DNA of 64,000 nt from assembly GCF_946151055.1 (NCBI RefSeq), contig NZ_CAMGYZ010000005.1, positions 330,250 through 394,249 of the forward strand, written 5' to 3'. This document shows positions 1-8,303 of this stretch, piece by piece. The notes below the pieces were generated by a model that did no database searches, was not told where the DNA came from, and was given only the letters and a program-made list of their open reading frames with translations. Source of the stretch: Bacillus sp. Marseille-Q3570. GTDB taxonomy: Bacteria > Bacillota > Bacilli > Bacillales > Fictibacillaceae. Each line of letters opens with the position of its first letter. The first letter of the stretch is position 1. The translations under genes and the position numbers were made by a program.

Positions 1-134
1 AAATTTTGTCAACATTAGGACAGACGAGATTATATTTAGTTTTTGTTGATAGATGAAGGGTTTACTGCGTAAAATTTGAATTGAGTAATGCTTGAATAAC
101 TTGAATTTTGTCAACTGAAGGAGGTGATTGACTG
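1..134. other. Upstream region of mtlR with a 12-bp direct repeat
   Basis: No gene is visible here. The word AATTTTGTCAAC occurs twice in the same orientation, at 2–13 and 104–115. The second copy lies just before the ribosome binding site (GGAGGTG, about 119–125) of mtlR. A paired direct repeat next to a regulator start could be an operator, but I cannot assign a protein to it. The mannitol permease gene mtlA would be expected upstream, outside the window. Confidence 0.3.
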
Positions 135-2246
135 ATGTATATTACAGCCAGGGAACGAAAAATATTGGATGTATTATTGCGCACAAAAAGTGAAATTCCA
201 ATAAAGGAGATTGCCGATCAGATAGGTGTCAGTTCAAGAACCATCCACAGGGACATCAAAGAATTGGAACGTTTATTGAAGCCGCATGGAATCTCAATTG
301 ATAAAAAAGCCGGAACCGGGTTGAAATTGAAAGCTTCGGTAAGTGATCGAAATTCTCTTTTATCTGTCATCCATCAACAAGTACAGTCAGATTATACACC
401 TGAGGAGAGGCAGACATTGATTCTTTCAAGATTATTGGAAGCCCGTGAACCTGTTAAATTATTCGCTCTTGCTGATGAACTGGGTGTGACGGTTGCGACG
501 ATCAGTCATGATTTGGACAAAATTGAAGATTCGTTGGAAAGTTTTCATTTATCTTTGGTTCGCAAGCGTGGATATGGCGTCGAAATACAAGGAGATGAAA
601 CACATATCAGGGAAGCGATAGGTCAATTGATCTTACAGCACACGGATGAGACGGCTTTGTTATCGATTTTACGTGAAAAAATCGTGAAGCCAGCTCCGTC
701 TTCTGCCAACACACTGTCTGAACAGCTGTTGGACCTTATCAATAAAGAAAAATTGAAGGCTATTGAACAGAGTGTCGACGACATCCGTCATTCCTTACAA
801 AATCAACTAGTGGATAGTGAATATATTGGTTTAGTCATCCACCTTTCATTGGCAATGGAACGGATCCAACAAGGAGAGACGATCAGTATGCCATCTGAAC
901 AGCTGGAAAAACTCAAGGCTACTAAAGAGTTTGCTGTTGCAGAAAAGTTGATCAAGCAGTTGGAGGATGTTTTTGAAATCATGATTCCTGAGGCAGAAAC
1001 GGGGTATATCACGACCCATCTGTTAGGAGCGAAAGTCCGGAATGGTGAGGATTTTTCAGAAGAGACTGATTTGATGTTGGGCTTCAAAGTAAAACAGCTG
1101 ATCGAGCTTGTTTCCGAGAGAATCAAGATAGACTTCCATCAGTCCGATCACCTTCTGAATGATCTGGTCAGCCATTTGAAACCAAGTATATATCGGCTTC
1201 AAGAAAACAAGGAAATCAAGAATCCGTTAACAGACCAAATTGAACGTGATTATCGAGAGCTTTTTCAAATTGTAGAGGGATCCGCTCAGGAGGTTTTTCC
1301 ATATCGTTTTCCAAAGACGGAAACTGCCTTCCTTGTCATGCATTTCGCCTCTGCTCTTTTGAATATGGAAGGCACACGAGGACTTAAAGTACTAGTCATT
1401 TGTTCAAGCGGGATCGGTACTTCAAAAATATTAGCGGCAAAACTAGCCCGGCAATTCAAAGAAATTGAGAAAATCGAACATCGCTCTTTTTTCGAGCTGG
1501 AGGAGTTGGATCCTACTCAATACGATTTGATTGTTTCAACGATTGCTTTGTCAGAAGTTGACCAGTACATTCAGGTCAATCCGATGCTTCCTACTTCAGA
1601 TGTCCATAAAATTGAGCATGTATTGCGGAAAAAGCGGATATCTGAATCGATTAAAGTAAATTCTCTCAATCAAGTAGAAAGATCACTATCCAATCGATCA
1701 CTGAAGGAAATCCGTGTCTCTGTTGAGGCTATCCATAAATATGTGGAAGTTGTCGATCAATTGTTGACCACCATGAAGGTCACCCATCATGAAAAGGGGA
1801 CCTATGAAGAAGTCTTGACGCAAACGTGTCAGTGTTTTGAAACGGATGGATATATCGGTGATGCACATTCTGTCATGGAAGCCCTCGTGAAACGTGAAAA
1901 ACTAGGCGGACTTGGAATCACTGGGACGAATCTTGCTCTTTTTCACGCGAGACATGGACAAATCAGACAACCGATCTTTACTGTACAAATACTGCCTGAG
2001 CCCATTACCATTCAAGGGATGGATCAGACCCCTATGGAAATCCATACGATTTTACTCATGCTTGCACCTGTAGATATCCATAGAGAAGGTTTGGAAGTAT
2101 TAAGTTTTCTTAGTTCGTTGATTGTAGAGAGTTCTGAATGTGTCGAGATCCTGCAATCAAAAAATGCTGGAAAAATTGATCATTATGTAGCGAATCAGCT
2201 GCATCGCTTTTTAGAAGGAAAATTAACAAAAAGGGGAAATGAATAA
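135..2246 (+). CDS. mtlR: Mannitol operon activator MtlR (PRD-containing)
   Basis: This is a PTS-controlled transcriptional activator of mannitol genes, acting in the cytoplasm. The 703 residues show the full family layout: a DeoR-like helix-turn-helix at about 5–60, a second one at about 90–135, and two PRD domains at about 190–410. PRD histidines are at 236, 295, 347 and 403. An EIIB-like domain has Cys423 in a CSSGIGTS motif, and the C-terminal EIIA-like domain has His604 in LFHARHG. In known MtlR proteins, phosphorylation of these residues by HPr and the mannitol EII proteins sets activity. It overlaps mtlF by one base and shares its operon. GGAGGTG precedes the ATG. Confidence 0.95.
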   Translation: MYITARERKILDVLLRTKSEIPIKEIADQIGVSSRTIHRDIKELERLLKPHGISIDKKAGTGLKLKASVSDRNSLLSVIHQQVQSDYTPEERQTLILSRLLEAREPVKLFALADELGVTVATISHDLDKIEDSLESFHLSLVRKRGYGVEIQGDETHIREAIGQLILQHTDETALLSILREKIVKPAPSSANTLSEQLLDLINKEKLKAIEQSVDDIRHSLQNQLVDSEYIGLVIHLSLAMERIQQGETISMPSEQLEKLKATKEFAVAEKLIKQLEDVFEIMIPEAETGYITTHLLGAKVRNGEDFSEETDLMLGFKVKQLIELVSERIKIDFHQSDHLLNDLVSHLKPSIYRLQENKEIKNPLTDQIERDYRELFQIVEGSAQEVFPYRFPKTETAFLVMHFASALLNMEGTRGLKVLVICSSGIGTSKILAAKLARQFKEIEKIEHRSFFELEELDPTQYDLIVSTIALSEVDQYIQVNPMLPTSDVHKIEHVLRKKRISESIKVNSLNQVERSLSNRSLKEIRVSVEAIHKYVEVVDQLLTTMKVTHHEKGTYEEVLTQTCQCFETDGYIGDAHSVMEALVKREKLGGLGITGTNLALFHARHGQIRQPIFTVQILPEPITIQGMDQTPMEIHTILLMLAPVDIHREGLEVLSFLSSLIVESSECVEILQSKNAGKIDHYVANQLHRFLEGKLTKRGNE

Positions 2247-2683
2247 TGTCCGATGCTATTTTAACGGCTGATAATATCGTTTTAAATACAAAACTATCGA
2301 ACAAGGAAGAAGCCATTCGTTTTGTCGGCGGAATCCTTTATGATCAAGGATATGTAGAACGTGAATATATTGAGGAAATGTTGAAAAGGGAAGAGATCAC
2401 ATCTACTTTTATGGGAAACTCTGTGGCAATCCCACACGGAACAGATGACGCGAAAAAGTCTGTGAAGGAAACGGGTTTGAGTATTGTCACCGTTCCCGAT
2501 GGAGTGGACTTCGGTGACGGGAATACTGTAAAATTGTTGATCGGTATTGCCGGAAAAGGGAATGAGCACCTGGAAATCTTATCGAAAATCGCAATTGTCT
2601 GCTCAGAAGAAGAGAATATCGATCATATCCTTCAAGCTGAAACTGCCGAAGAAGTCATTTCTATTTTCAATGAGGTGAACTGA
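2246..2683 (+). CDS. mtlF: Mannitol-specific PTS enzyme IIA
   Basis: This soluble phosphocarrier passes phosphate from HPr to the mannitol EIIB domain. The 145-residue protein is the usual length for a free EIIA-Mtl. The active-site histidine is His64 in the motif SVAIPHGT. The start codon overlaps the stop of mtlR, so translation is probably coupled. The gene is followed at once by mtlD. The missing partner EIICB (MtlA) must lie outside the window. The assignment rests on the motif, the length and the operon. Confidence 0.95.
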   Translation: MSDAILTADNIVLNTKLSNKEEAIRFVGGILYDQGYVEREYIEEMLKREEITSTFMGNSVAIPHGTDDAKKSVKETGLSIVTVPDGVDFGDGNTVKLLIGIAGKGNEHLEILSKIAIVCSEEENIDHILQAETAEEVISIFNEVN

Positions 2684-2684
2684 T

Positions 2685-3830
2685 ATGTTAGCGGTCCATT
2701 TCGGTGCAGGTAACATCGGACGTGGGTTCATCGGTGCATTATTAGAGGAATCAGGCTTCCGCACGGTCTTTGTCGATGTAAATGCTGAATTGCTCGATGA
2801 ATTGAACCGGCGGGGTTTTTACACGATCGAACTAGTGGGAAGTGATGAAACGATTGAAGTGCACGGGGTTAGTGGTCTCAATAGTTTGGAGGATCCGGAA
2901 GCGGTCATTGATTCAATTGCTGAAGCTGATCTCGTCACAACAGCTGTTGGGCCGAACATCCTGCCTATCATATCTGAACTGTTGGCAAAGGGGTTGCAAA
3001 AACGGTTGGCTCAGGGCGGTGGCGGACCGTTGAATGTGATCGCCTGTGAAAATATGATCGGCGGCAGCACCGTTTTGAAAGACTATGTGTACAACAAGAT
3101 CGATCCGGATATGAAGTTGTCATTAGACGATATGATCGGTTTTCCTGATGCGGCTGTCGATCGCATCGTGCCGCTCCAATCCAACGAGGACCCATTGCTC
3201 GTAAAAGTAGAACCATATTATGAGTGGGTAGTGGAAACGAAAGGTATGAAGGGTGAGAATCCGTGTATAAACGGGGTCACTTTCGTCGATGATTTGACTC
3301 CCTATATCGGACGGAAGTTGTTCACTGTGAATACCGGTCATGCTGCAGCGGCCTATTTAGGTTATCAAAAGGGATATCATACGATAAAAGAAGCGATGGA
3401 AGACAACGCACTCCAGAATGATGTTCGTTCCGCTTTACAGGAATCTGGAGAAGTCTTAGTCAAAAAATATCCATTTAGTGTTGAAGAACATCAGGCTTAT
3501 ATTGAAAAAATCATCGGCCGTTTCTTGAACCCGCATATTTCTGATGAAGTGACGCGGGTTGCCAGAGCCCCAAAACGTAAGTTAGGAGCTAAAGATCGGC
3601 TGGTCGCACCTGCTGTCGATTACTTGGATACCTTCGGGAAAGATCCGGTTTCTCTTGGGAAAGTCATTGCGGCGGCTTTGACTTACGATCATCCTGATGA
3701 CGAAGAAGCGATGGATCTTCAAGCGTCCATACGAGAGCATGGATTCTTGGAAACTTTCAAAAATGTTGCCGGATTGGATGAGAACAGCCGCTTGCTTACG
3801 ATTGTCCAGGAGCAATTAAAGGATGAATAG
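2685..3830 (+). CDS. mtlD: Mannitol-1-phosphate 5-dehydrogenase
   Basis: This enzyme oxidises mannitol 1-phosphate to fructose 6-phosphate with NAD+, feeding PTS-imported mannitol into glycolysis. The 381 residues match the family length of about 380. The N-terminal dinucleotide-binding loop reads HFGAGNIGRGFIG, and the C-terminal half carries the conserved NTGHAAAAYLGY segment typical of the long-chain mannitol dehydrogenase group. It starts one base after the mtlF stop and ends the mtl operon seen here. No strong terminator follows before the next gene at 3888. Confidence 0.96.
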   Translation: MLAVHFGAGNIGRGFIGALLEESGFRTVFVDVNAELLDELNRRGFYTIELVGSDETIEVHGVSGLNSLEDPEAVIDSIAEADLVTTAVGPNILPIISELLAKGLQKRLAQGGGGPLNVIACENMIGGSTVLKDYVYNKIDPDMKLSLDDMIGFPDAAVDRIVPLQSNEDPLLVKVEPYYEWVVETKGMKGENPCINGVTFVDDLTPYIGRKLFTVNTGHAAAAYLGYQKGYHTIKEAMEDNALQNDVRSALQESGEVLVKKYPFSVEEHQAYIEKIIGRFLNPHISDEVTRVARAPKRKLGAKDRLVAPAVDYLDTFGKDPVSLGKVIAAALTYDHPDDEEAMDLQASIREHGFLETFKNVAGLDENSRLLTIVQEQLKDE

Positions 3831-3887
3831 AGTTTCACCTCCAGGTTGATAATGAAAGTAACTTCAAACTAAGCAGGTGGACGAGCA

Positions 3888-4859
3888 ATGGCATTTATCA
3901 ATCTATTGAAAAAAGGGAACAAATCATCGGGTATAGCTGCAGTTGGAAATGCTTTTCTGGCTATCATCAAAGGAATCGCTGCTTTTGTAAGTGGGAGCGG
4001 CACGATGTTGGCAACCACGCTTCATTCGGTGGCTGATGCGACCAATCAAGGGTTCGTTTTCATAGGCAGCGCTTTAGCTGAAAAAGAACCGACAAAACGT
4101 TTTCCTGCAGGGTTCGGAAGAGTGGTCAACCTATTTGTCCTCATAGCAGTGGTGGTTGTTTCAATCATGGCATACGAAACCGTCCGGAAGGGTTGGGAGC
4201 TGATCCAGCACCCTAAGCCCTCTACAAATATATGGCTGAATATCGGAATTCTAGCGGTAGCTGTCATCATTGATGGTATTGTTTTAATTAAAGCGATGAA
4301 AGAAATTCTCAAAGAAACAAGGGCTGAAGGAACTGGTGGTGGTCTCATCTCATCCGCGCTGAAGAATGTCTCATTAGCAGCACCGCCTACAAGACTGGTT
4401 TTTTACGAAGATATCATTGCTACGTTCGGTGCGTTGCTTGCGCTGTCAGCCGTAGTGCTTTCCCATTTTACAGGCTTCTATTTGTTGGATGGTATAGGCA
4501 CTCTGCTTATAGGTCTCTTATTAATCGGTATTGCATTAAAGATCGGTTATGAGAACACAATCGGTCTGATTGGTGTGGCTGCTCCGAAAACGGTAGAGGA
4601 TCGGATTGCTCGTCTGATCCTTTCACAACCGGATGTGGTCGACATCTATAAAATGCGGATTTTACAAGAGGGCAGAAAGTATCATGTGGAAAGCTACATT
4701 GAATTGAAGAAGGGATTCTCTTTAGCTGAGGCTGACGATATCAAGTTCCGTGTAAGGGATCAAGTTCTTGCTGACCCAGACGTAGATGATGTGACACTTG
4801 GAATCATTGAAGCGGATGAAAAGCAAAGCTGGGAAATTACCTCTCAAGATCAAAAGTAA
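3888..4859 (+). CDS. Cation diffusion facilitator family transporter
   Basis: This is a membrane cation/proton exchanger of the CDF family, probably for Zn2+, Mn2+ or a related metal. The 323 residues contain about six hydrophobic segments and the CDF signature HSVADATNQ near residues 46–54, which supplies metal ligands. A soluble C-terminal domain follows from about residue 235. It is followed by a clear terminator (4903–4937). It does not look like part of the mannitol pathway: a 57-bp gap with its own ribosome binding site (CAGGTGG) separates it from mtlD. The metal cannot be named from sequence alone. Confidence 0.88.
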   Translation: MAFINLLKKGNKSSGIAAVGNAFLAIIKGIAAFVSGSGTMLATTLHSVADATNQGFVFIGSALAEKEPTKRFPAGFGRVVNLFVLIAVVVVSIMAYETVRKGWELIQHPKPSTNIWLNIGILAVAVIIDGIVLIKAMKEILKETRAEGTGGGLISSALKNVSLAAPPTRLVFYEDIIATFGALLALSAVVLSHFTGFYLLDGIGTLLIGLLLIGIALKIGYENTIGLIGVAAPKTVEDRIARLILSQPDVVDIYKMRILQEGRKYHVESYIELKKGFSLAEADDIKFRVRDQVLADPDVDDVTLGIIEADEKQSWEITSQDQK

Positions 4860-4902
4860 CAAACTTTTCAGATTTATTATCAAAAAAGGGTTCAGGCGAA
4901 CG

Positions 4903-4937
4903 AACACTCTCTTATACAATAGTTAGAGAGTGTTTTT
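4903..4937 (+). terminator. Rho-independent terminator after the CDF gene
   Basis: The stem AACACTCTC (4903–4911) pairs perfectly with GAGAGTGTT (4926–4934) and is followed by a T run. Confidence 0.9.
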
Positions 4938-4938
4938 G

Positions 4939-5087
4939 CATTCTAAGAAAGTATGAATACTTTCTTCAATATAAGCGCACAAGTTAGTAGCTTCCGAACA
5001 ATACACACACGAAGGAAAAGCGATTGCTTTTTCGAGGATCTAAGGCTCAGCCTGTACTGAAGATTGGCTTAGCCAAGTTTTCTTTAT
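4939..5087 (+). repeat. Family A two-hairpin repeat, copy 1 (expanded)
   Basis: This copy starts 2 bp after the preceding terminator. The 5' hairpin is AAGAAAGTAT…ATACTTTCTT followed by the conserved CAATATAAG. The 3' hairpin (TTGGCTTAGCCAA) is followed by GTTTTCTTTA. About 60 bases (near 4980–5039) not found in other copies sit between the two halves, so this copy is about 149 bp instead of about 90. Confidence 0.8.
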
Positions 5088-5181
5088 GCGTGAAGAATCG
5101 TTCTCTAAGCGTCAATGAGGGAAATGATGCTGCAAATCTATACGCTCAATTCTCAGTAATAGTATCGGAAAGGTGGTTTTG

Positions 5182-6162
5182 ATGGAATCAAGATTTGACA
5201 GACGGAAGAAGAAACGAAAATGGCTCAGGTATACGATCATCACCCTCCTTGTATTGGTGCTTTTACCCATCTCTTATACGGCTTACCTCTTTACAAAAGC
5301 CTCGGATGTTACGGAAAATGCACAGGTTTCCTTAGACAGGGGAAAAAAATCGGATAAAAGGGAAGAAACGATCGATCCGGAAAAAGATAACTTCTCAATC
5401 CTGTTTGTCGGCATAGACAGCAGGGATGGAGAGGCTAAGGGAAGTCTTTCAGATGCGTTGATGGTCGCAACTTTCAACAAAACCGACGATACGGTGACGT
5501 TGTTAAGCATTCCTAGGGATTCGTATGTGAATATTCCAGGTCATGGGATGGATAAAATCAACCATGCGCATCTAGTAGGCGGTTTGGAAAAGACTGTTCA
5601 GACGACTGAAGAACTGCTTGATATCCCGTTGGATTATGTCGTACGTGGCAATTTTCAAGCCTTTAAGACAGCGATTGATGAATTAGGCGGCATTGAAATC
5701 GATATAGAAGATCAATATGTCGTTGATCAGATAGCGGAAGAAACACATGGAAAAGTCGTATTGGATACAGGAAAGCAGCAGTTGGACGGGGAAGAAGCTT
5801 TGGCCTATGCCCGAACGCGAAAAGCGGATTCTGACTTGATGAGAGGTGAAAGGCAGATGCAGATCATCCAATCAAGTATTGGAAGAATGAAGTCTTTTTC
5901 ATCTGTATCCAAGTATGATGGACTACTAGAGAGCCTTGAAGGCAATCTTTCTTTGAACCTTTCTTTCAAGGAAGTCCTTTCTTATGTTCCTTATATGACG
6001 AAAGTGAAAGAAATCGATAAACTTCAATTGACAGGGTACGATTACCAACCGGGCTCAACTTATTATCTGCAACTTGATGAGCAACAATTGGATGAAATCC
6101 GGTCTCAACTGAAAAAGGAATTGGAGTTGGAAGAAGGAGAGAATGGACAGTTTACGAGCTGA
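5182..6162 (+). CDS. LytR-CpsA-Psr (LCP) family cell wall ligase
   Basis: LCP enzymes attach undecaprenyl-linked anionic polymers such as teichoic acids to peptidoglycan outside the membrane. The protein has a basic cytoplasmic N-terminus (RFDRRKKKRK), one transmembrane segment near residues 15–35, and an extracellular LCP domain. Visible LCP motifs are FSILFVGIDSR, SDALMVATF, LSIPRDSYV and AYARTRKADSDLMRGERQ. The in-frame GTG at 5173 overlaps the ribosome binding site AAAGGTGG, so I prefer the ATG at 5182 (326 residues). It stands alone between repeat and intergenic DNA. Which LCP paralogue it is (TagT, TagU or TagV type) cannot be decided. Confidence 0.92.
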   Translation: MESRFDRRKKKRKWLRYTIITLLVLVLLPISYTAYLFTKASDVTENAQVSLDRGKKSDKREETIDPEKDNFSILFVGIDSRDGEAKGSLSDALMVATFNKTDDTVTLLSIPRDSYVNIPGHGMDKINHAHLVGGLEKTVQTTEELLDIPLDYVVRGNFQAFKTAIDELGGIEIDIEDQYVVDQIAEETHGKVVLDTGKQQLDGEEALAYARTRKADSDLMRGERQMQIIQSSIGRMKSFSSVSKYDGLLESLEGNLSLNLSFKEVLSYVPYMTKVKEIDKLQLTGYDYQPGSTYYLQLDEQQLDEIRSQLKKELELEEGENGQFTS

Positions 6163-6414
6163 ATACTCGTTTTCTCGTTAAAAATAATCCGATTTCCTTG
6201 TTAGATTCTGGCTTCTGTAGTAGTATGGAGCTAGCTTCAACGTTTACAAGAATACAAGATAGGTTTTTTTCACACATAAAGGATACAAGCTGTTCATATA
6301 GTAATACCGAGTAAGTGAATGGCACGGACTTAGGGGGACCTTACTCATGTGAGAAGGCATCGCATCTTGATGGTGTGGTGCCTTTTCCTGCAAACACGAT
6401 GGGGTGATGATGAA
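6163..6414. other. LCP–ctpB intergenic region
   Basis: There is no credible gene in these 252 bases. The only clear structure is the hairpin at 6356–6386, listed separately. A GTG-started extension of the ctpB reading frame across the hairpin is possible but lacks a ribosome binding site. Confidence 0.5.
6356..6386 (+). terminator. Long hairpin with T run just upstream of ctpB
   Basis: GGCATCGCATC pairs with GATGGTGTGGTGCC, using some G·T pairs, and is followed by TTTTCC. It lies only 29 bp before the ctpB start. It may end LCP transcripts or act as an attenuator for ctpB. Confidence 0.6.
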
Positions 6415-7881
6415 ATGAATGTGAAAGGTAAAGTGGTTGCATTATTAGTGGCGGGCTCACTTGCTGTCGGAGCTGGTGGTACATATGCCGGAATGACGTT
6501 GCTCTCTGATGATGAGAGTCCTTCCCTTTTAGAAAAAGCAGTTGAAAACGGTACAGAACGGAAAATAGGAAGTTCTGGTTCTGCGGAAGACTTCGAGAAG
6601 ATTGAAAAGACATATGAATTGATTTCGGAAAAATATGTTGATGATGTCGACCAGGAAAAACTTCTGGAAGGTGCCATCCAGGGGATGGTCAATACGCTTG
6701 ATGATCCATACTCCGTCTATATGGATGCCAAAACGGCTGAACAATTCAACGACACGCTCGAATCTTCTTTTGAAGGGATCGGTGCAGAAGTTACGATGAT
6801 GGATGGGTATGTGACGATCGTTGCTCCTTTCGAAGATTCACCGGCTGAAAAGGCAGGTTTGAAACCGCACGATCAGATCATTTCCATTGACGGGAAAAGT
6901 ACGAAAGGGCTTGACCTATACGATGCAGTATTGAAGATCCGCGGTAAAAAAGGCACGACCGTAAAGCTTGAAATCAAACGTGCAGGCGTCAGTGATCCAT
7001 TGACGATCGATGTGAAACGTGATGAAATTCCGATAGAAACAGTGTACTCCGATATCATTGAAAATGATGGAAAGAAAATCGGACATATGAAGATCACGTC
7101 GTTCTCTGAAGACACAGCTTCCGATTTTGAAAAGCAGCTGAAGGATCTTGAAGGCAAAGGAATCGACGGACTTGTCATAGACGTCAGGGGTAATCCGGGT
7201 GGTTTCTTGAATGCTGTACAGGATATCGCACAGCTCTTCATCACGAAGGATGATCCGATTGTCCAGATTGAATCACGGAACGGTGACAAGCAACGGTTCT
7301 TCTCAGACACGAGCAAGAAAAAAAGTTACCCGATAGTCGGCTTGATCGACAAGGGAAGTGCATCGGCATCTGAGATTTTGGCAGCAGCCCTGAAAGAAGC
7401 TGGCGGTTACGAAGTAGTCGGTGAAAAATCGTTCGGTAAAGGAACAGTGCAGCAAGCAGTTGAAATGGAAGATGGCAGCAGTCTTAAATTGACAATGTTC
7501 AAATGGTTGACGCCGGATGGAAATTGGATCCATAAGAAAGGTGTCGAGCCAACGATTGAAAAAGAGCAGCCTGCTTTCTACCGTGCAAACCCGATTACGA
7601 TCGAAAAACCGCTGACCTACGACATGACGGGTGAACAGGTGAAAAATGTCCAGACGATCTTGAAAGGATTGGGCTTCAATCCTGGACGCGATGATGGATA
7701 TTACGATAATAAAACAGAAACAGCGGTACGTGCATTCCAGAACGCTAATAAAGTGAAGGCGACCGGAAAAGTGGACGAAGAGACTGCTTCACTCATGGAA
7801 CAGAAGCTGCTTGAAAAGATCGACAGCGGAAAAAATGATCAGCAGCTGCAGACGGCCATCGAAGTTTTATTCGAAAAGTAA
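6415..7881 (+). CDS. ctpB: Carboxy-terminal processing protease CtpB (S41)
   Basis: This secreted serine protease is homologous to B. subtilis CtpB, which in sporulation cleaves SpoIVFA to help activate sigma-K. The order is an N-terminal membrane anchor or signal (about 5–28), a PDZ domain (about 95–180), the S41 protease domain with Ser in GSASASEIL and Lys in KSFGKGTVQ, and a C-terminal peptidoglycan-binding domain (about 400–465). I chose the ATG at 6415, behind GGGGTGAT, giving 488 residues. Its position before minJ matches B. subtilis, but the swrA gene found between them there is absent. A terminator follows at 7916. Confidence 0.92.
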   Translation: MNVKGKVVALLVAGSLAVGAGGTYAGMTLLSDDESPSLLEKAVENGTERKIGSSGSAEDFEKIEKTYELISEKYVDDVDQEKLLEGAIQGMVNTLDDPYSVYMDAKTAEQFNDTLESSFEGIGAEVTMMDGYVTIVAPFEDSPAEKAGLKPHDQIISIDGKSTKGLDLYDAVLKIRGKKGTTVKLEIKRAGVSDPLTIDVKRDEIPIETVYSDIIENDGKKIGHMKITSFSEDTASDFEKQLKDLEGKGIDGLVIDVRGNPGGFLNAVQDIAQLFITKDDPIVQIESRNGDKQRFFSDTSKKKSYPIVGLIDKGSASASEILAAALKEAGGYEVVGEKSFGKGTVQQAVEMEDGSSLKLTMFKWLTPDGNWIHKKGVEPTIEKEQPAFYRANPITIEKPLTYDMTGEQVKNVQTILKGLGFNPGRDDGYYDNKTETAVRAFQNANKVKATGKVDEETASLMEQKLLEKIDSGKNDQQLQTAIEVLFEK

Positions 7882-7915
7882 AAGCAGGATGAAACGGTTT
7901 GACTGTCGAATATAT

Positions 7916-7945
7916 CCGTAGAAGATGCCCTTCTACGGATTTTAT
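7916..7945 (+). terminator. Terminator after ctpB
   Basis: CCGTAGAAG (7916–7924) pairs perfectly with CTTCTACGG (7930–7938), followed by ATTTTATTT. Confidence 0.9.
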
Positions 7946-7947
7946 TT

Positions 7948-8037
7948 CATTTAAAGAAAGTATAAATACTTTCTTCAATATAAGTGCAACTAAGGCTCAG
8001 CCAGCGCTATGGCTTGGCTTTGCCAAGTTTACTTTAT
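7948..8037 (+). repeat. Family A two-hairpin repeat, copy 2
   Basis: This is the reference copy of about 90 bp. It begins CATTTAAAGAAAGTAT and continues with the mirrored arm ATACTTTCTT, then CAATATAAG, CAACTAAGGCTCAGCC, and a second hairpin CTTGGCTTTGCCAAG followed by TTTACTTTA. It starts at the edge of the ctpB terminator. Confidence 0.85.
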
Positions 8038-8076
8038 GTATTCATTTTCGAATGTTATAGGAGGAAGGTTTTGGAG

Positions 8077-8118
8077 ATGTTCATAGGGGATGTTTTGTTC
8101 CATTTTAAGAAAGTATGA
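8077..8118 (+). pseudogene. Short reading frame entering a family A repeat
   Basis: A good ribosome binding site (AGGAGGAAGG, 8059–8068) precedes an ATG at 8077, or a TTG at 8071 in the same frame. The frame reads MFIGDVLFHF and then runs into repeat copy 3, where it stops. It may be the 5' remnant of a small gene whose other part is the frame at 8193–8285. This is inference; no family is recognised. Confidence 0.25.
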
Positions 8119-8190
8119 AATACTTTCTTCAATATAAGGGAACTAAGGCAAAGGCTACGCTAAGGTTTAGATTTCCAAAGTTTTCTTTAT
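8101..8190 (+). repeat. Family A two-hairpin repeat, copy 3
   Basis: It begins CATTTTAAGAAAGTAT and has the same 5' hairpin and CAATATAAG, then a diverged middle, ending CCAAAGTTTTCTTTA. It lies 63 bp after copy 2 and is the only copy not directly behind an ordinary terminator. Confidence 0.8.
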
Positions 8191-8192
8191 AG

Positions 8193-8285
8193 ATGCTTGC
8201 GTTTTTAATGTTGATCGGGATGATCTCAGGGCCTATTTTTGTGATTACATATATGGGCAACAGAATAGATCAAGAGAAACGATAG
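8193..8285 (+). CDS. Possible 30-residue hydrophobic microprotein
   Basis: The frame MLAFLMLIGMISGPIFV… encodes one predicted transmembrane segment and ends in a charged tail (NRIDQEKR). It has no ribosome binding site of its own, because the repeat element ends directly before it. It ends 18 bp before minJ. It could be a remnant of a small membrane protein gene split by the repeat, or a chance frame. Confidence 0.25.
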   Translation: MLAFLMLIGMISGPIFVITYMGNRIDQEKR

Positions 8286-8303
8286 ATTGTTGGGGGCTGA
8301 AAT

